Assembly: GCA_016722045.1 (NCBI GenBank)
Contig: JADKGY010000020.1
Span: 62,001 to 126,000, forward strand
Origin: Candidatus Opimibacter skivensis
GTDB taxonomy: Bacteria; Bacteroidota; Bacteroidia; Chitinophagales; Saprospiraceae
DNA: 64,000 bases
Reading direction: 5' to 3'
Shown here: positions 61,628 to 64,000 of the stretch, piece after piece
Position numbering within the stretch: the stretch's first letter is position 1
How the letters are laid out: the number at the start of each line of letters is the position of its first letter
Notes under the pieces: model-generated
Databases searched by the model: none
What the model was told of the DNA's origin: nothing
The model's input: the letters and a program-made list of their open reading frames with translations, nothing else
Made by a program: the position numbers and the translations under genes

Positions 61628-61855
61628 GAGAGTGAGAGAAGTGAGTTGTTATTTTTTCAATCGCAGCTTCAAGCTGCTTGAGGGAGATTTCAAAATAGAA
61701 GGAGATTCAAGATATTGATTTTAAGTCTGGAGACTTAAAATAGCGAAATGGTGAGAAGGGTGAATTCGGCATTCGTAGAATGATGAACATAGTGCCATAG
61801 GCACGGAAAATATTGTAACAACGGAATTTATTCCGTTGACACTTCCGGTGGCATA
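61628..61855. repeat. Array of short perfect palindromes
   Basis: GAGAGTGAGAGAAGTGAG stutter (61623-61645), then GCAGCT/TCA/AGCTGC (61663-61677), an 11-base-arm palindrome ATTTTAAGTCT/GG/AGACTTAAAAT (61718-61741), CATTC/GTA/GAATG (61770-61782), GTGCC/ATA/GGCAC (61792-61804) and CAACGGAAT/TT/ATTCCGTTG (61819-61838). Five different hairpins in about 175 bases. Confidence 0.75.
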
Positions 61856-61892
61856 AAAAATCCGCAGGAAACAAGCTATGCCCCCTGCGGAA
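61856..61892 (-). terminator. Rho-independent terminator of the DUF4870 gene
   Basis: On the minus strand, TTTCCGCAGG...CCTGCGGATTTTTT: a GC-rich stem (TCCGCAGG/CCTGCGGA, 61861-61892) followed by a T6 run, ~30 bases after the stop of the 102-residue membrane protein gene. Confidence 0.65.
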
Positions 61893-61922
61893 ATTTCTTA
61901 AAAAGATGCTGTAAGGGTTAAA

Positions 61923-62231
61923 TCAGGAAATGGATTTAAACCACTGTTGAAACATTTCACCTACTACAGGCACTGGTTTTTGCTGACCGCTCAAAGCACT
62001 GACTAAGCTAAGAACCCAGAGAACCAGGATCACTATAGAAAATATCATAGAGAGATAAGGAACAGGCACCATGCCAACCAGCCAACTAAGCACGCCTAAA
62101 ACGGTCAGGCCAAGCATTTGTCTGAGGTAATAGGATGTGTTTGGTCCTTTGTCTGATTGATTCATCACCAGTGCTATGATCCAGCCAATAAGTGTGAGGT
62201 GAGCTACGATTGATTTTGTCTTGTCGTCCAT
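61923..62231 (-). CDS. DUF4870 (Tic20-like) membrane protein
   Basis: 102 residues with three hydrophobic segments (about 7-24, 41-56, 60-82). Family words: 'IVAHLTLIGWIIALVMN', 'YYLRQMLGLTVLGVLSWLVG', 'FSIVILVLWVLSLVSALSGQ' and the short soluble end 'PVVGEMFQQWFKSI'. DUF4870 proteins are small inner-membrane proteins of unknown function. Confidence 0.8.
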   Translation of the reverse strand: MDDKTKSIVAHLTLIGWIIALVMNQSDKGPNTSYYLRQMLGLTVLGVLSWLVGMVPVPYLSMIFSIVILVLWVLSLVSALSGQQKPVPVVGEMFQQWFKSIS

Positions 62232-62302
62232 AATTGGTTTTGGTTTATATGGATAAAATTAGTAATCCTTTGGACTTCTACGCGAAAATTCTTTTAAACG
62301 GT

Positions 62303-64000
62303 TTACCAGGAGGCCTGAACGGACAAAACAGGGATAATACCCAGTTGTTCCTGAGTATGGATACTCGCAAGGAAGGGATCGTAATAGTGAAATGCTGCAT
62401 TTGAAATACCCAGCACATTCTGCACATCCAATGCATATCTCCACCGGATTTTTTTAGTTGCGATAGTTCTTGACAAGCTAAAATCGAGTCGGGAATAACT
62501 GGCAAGTTGTTGATTAAAGTTTCCGGGTTCTGCATACACAGTGCCTTCTGCCTGTGCTGAAAGAACTTTGTCAATGGCTTGTTCCCATAAACCTCCAAGT
62601 GTAAAATATCTAAGACTGATGTTCCAGATCCGGTTTTTATCTTTCTTTTCATGCACAAACTCTTTTGAGGCAAGAAAATTTAATGCAAACTTCCCATTAA
62701 ATCTGCCCGGACGTAGTGATAACTGTCGGGCTTCGTACGATCTATCTCCTCTTACGCTTTTATAAATATTACCATTGATTTCCAGGGCCAATCCTTTTTC
62801 ATTTCTATATCGCCATGATTCTTCTACACCATACGATTCAGCTGAAAGATAATTGCCAACCGGAAAATCTAATGAAGTGGTTGATTCAAAAAAATCGGCA
62901 AGCTGTATGTATCTGTCCTGCACACTATAAAGTGTTAGGCGGTTTAGTTGCTGATAATAAATTTTCAATACAGCTGTGTGCTTTCTGACTGTACTACTTA
63001 ATCCTATTTCATATTTATTTACGATAATTGGAATCGTAGATAAAGTTTGATATGCATTGGTCAATACCTGCCCTGCTGAATGGCGAATGCCCGCGTAAAT
63101 ATTTCTTTCCAGTTTTCCCCATTGGATCATTCCTCTGAAACCAGGTGTAGTATAATCGTTAAGAAATGAATGGTTGATCTCGCCGCCTGCTTCGATTTTT
63201 AATACTTGTGAAAGGTCTATTTCTGCATTTATATACGGCCTGACAAAAGACTCTTCTCTCAGAGGACTTGAAGCTGCGGACTTATGTGTGTAATTCAGTC
63301 CTAATGCCGAATGAATGCGCGGTGAATGATTAAAATTTAATTCCGCCATAGATGAAAAAATATTCACCAAATCATTTCGATGGATTGAAACCGGCAACGG
63401 ACCAAATTGGCCACTTCGATCATATTTCGCATTGGATTGTGATTGCGAAATACCGGTGCGAAGATTCATTTTTGGACTAAAAGTGTAATCATATGTCAGG
63501 CCGCCACCATACAATACATTTGAAAAATCGATATCAAAAAAATCTTTGTATCGCTCTATTTTTTCAGGGTCTGTGACATGATCAAACTGATTGAGGCTTT
63601 TACCCGCCCAACCGTATATTTTCAACTTATATTTTTGACCGAGTTGACGGAATGAAACGACACCATCGTAATAATTAATTTTTTCACCACCGAAATCCGC
63701 ACCAAGATTTGTCAATACACCTGTAAAGCTATACCTGAGATTTACGTCCAACATTCCATTTTCACCTATCGACTGTGCTCCTCCATATTCAAAACCAAGA
63801 AGTCCTGCTTTTGCCCTCATTTCAGACTTGGCACTTTCATGCAAATGCATATCTATGACAGCCCCTGCACTTCGACCTATATCCAAAGGATTTATCCCGG
63901 TATACACATCCGTTGATCCTAATATCTGGGCAGAAAATAAATTCACCCCGCCGCCGGATTGTGTAGGCAGATCAGATAATGTACCCGCATTACTTGTGTG
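62303..64000 (-). CDS. TonB-dependent outer-membrane receptor (5' end outside window)
   Basis: Open from 64000 down to 62303 (566 codons), so the start lies beyond the right edge; an internal Met-like codon at 63946 is not the start. The first residues read 'TLSDLPTQSGGGVNLFSAQI' and 'LGSTDVYTGINPLDIGRSAG', the end of a TonB plug domain (the plug-typical 'D-V-Y-x-G-x-x-P'), and the rest is a long series of barrel strands ('YDGVVSFRQLGQKYKLKIYG', 'TYDYTFSPKMNLRTGISQSQ', 'RWRYALDVQNVLGISNAAFH'), with terminal 'IPVLSVQASW' (aromatic last residue). Substrate cannot be told. No SusD partner gene follows. Confidence 0.85.
   Translation of the reverse strand, partial: HTSNAGTLSDLPTQSGGGVNLFSAQILGSTDVYTGINPLDIGRSAGAVIDMHLHESAKSEMRAKAGLLGFEYGGAQSIGENGMLDVNLRYSFTGVLTNLGADFGGEKINYYDGVVSFRQLGQKYKLKIYGWAGKSLNQFDHVTDPEKIERYKDFFDIDFSNVLYGGGLTYDYTFSPKMNLRTGISQSQSNAKYDRSGQFGPLPVSIHRNDLVNIFSSMAELNFNHSPRIHSALGLNYTHKSAASSPLREESFVRPYINAEIDLSQVLKIEAGGEINHSFLNDYTTPGFRGMIQWGKLERNIYAGIRHSAGQVLTNAYQTLSTIPIIVNKYEIGLSSTVRKHTAVLKIYYQQLNRLTLYSVQDRYIQLADFFESTTSLDFPVGNYLSAESYGVEESWRYRNEKGLALEINGNIYKSVRGDRSYEARQLSLRPGRFNGKFALNFLASKEFVHEKKDKNRIWNISLRYFTLGGLWEQAIDKVLSAQAEGTVYAEPGNFNQQLASYSRLDFSLSRTIATKKIRWRYALDVQNVLGISNAAFHYYDPFLASIHTQEQLGIIPVLSVQASW

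Overview
The window looks like a chromosomal piece of a Bacteroidota bacterium, most likely a Saprospiraceae-type marine or activated-sludge lineage. Support comes from a type IX secretion C-terminal sorting domain (8623-10314), a TonB-dependent receptor at the right edge, Bacteroidota-style promoter boxes (TAnnTTTG), a roughly 1100-residue SecA and an UpxY-type antiterminator in front of a polysaccharide locus. The species assignment is inference.

Left part, 1-14 kb, is accessory. An AT-rich three-gene cassette (571-4566) encodes an inner-membrane protein with a beta-sandwich tail, a cytosolic trypsin-fold protease with a visible His/Asp/Ser triad, and an exported protein with a beta-barrel-like C-terminus. 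I know of no described system with this composition, so it is the best candidate for something new here. It is followed by decayed coding sequence, a membrane protein, a 123-residue HsdR stump, a truncated BRO-N gene and toxin-antitoxin loci in various states: MntA/HepT with a one-base frameshift exactly at a T TTA AAA heptamer, a 5'-truncated higB with intact higA, and an intact TacA/TacT-like pair with a palindromic operator. A large T9SS cargo protein lies between them. MITE-like elements and short perfect hairpins fill the gaps.

Middle part, 14-48 kb, is a large surface-polysaccharide locus, all on the + strand and largely translationally coupled. It starts with a winged-helix regulator whose own promoter carries a palindrome over the -7 box, then an UpxY/NusG-like antiterminator. 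Next come cysC-cysD-cysN (APS/PAPS synthesis, interrupted by a four-helix-bundle gene) and a small two-gene nucleotidyltransferase module. The sugar machinery follows: UDP-GalNAc dehydrogenase, three FkbM methyltransferases, a perosamine-synthase-like aminotransferase, gmd, fcl and manC, an asparagine-synthase-type amidotransferase, a carbamoyltransferase, a GMC oxidoreductase and an aldo/keto reductase. There are eight glycosyltransferases, a Wzx flippase, a Wzy-like polymerase and a beta-helix lipoprotein. The predicted polymer contains fucose, possibly perosamine and amidated GalNAcA, with methyl, carbamoyl and perhaps sulfate decorations. No initiating phosphosugar transferase, Wza or Wzc is present in the window.

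Right part, 48-64 kb, is mostly housekeeping: tgt (without the zinc ligands), a DUF922 protein, a DUF4143 ATPase, ettA, a sulfotransferase, an NHL-type lipoprotein, rfbB, secA, a lipoprotein, a DUF4870 membrane protein and a partial TonB receptor.

A genome-scale oddity runs through the window. Intergenic DNA is crowded with small perfect palindromes (often 7-base arms around a 3-base loop), stuttering low-complexity tracts at gene edges, and a GTCCCCTTTAGGGG-type repeat, some of which have become coding in protein termini.
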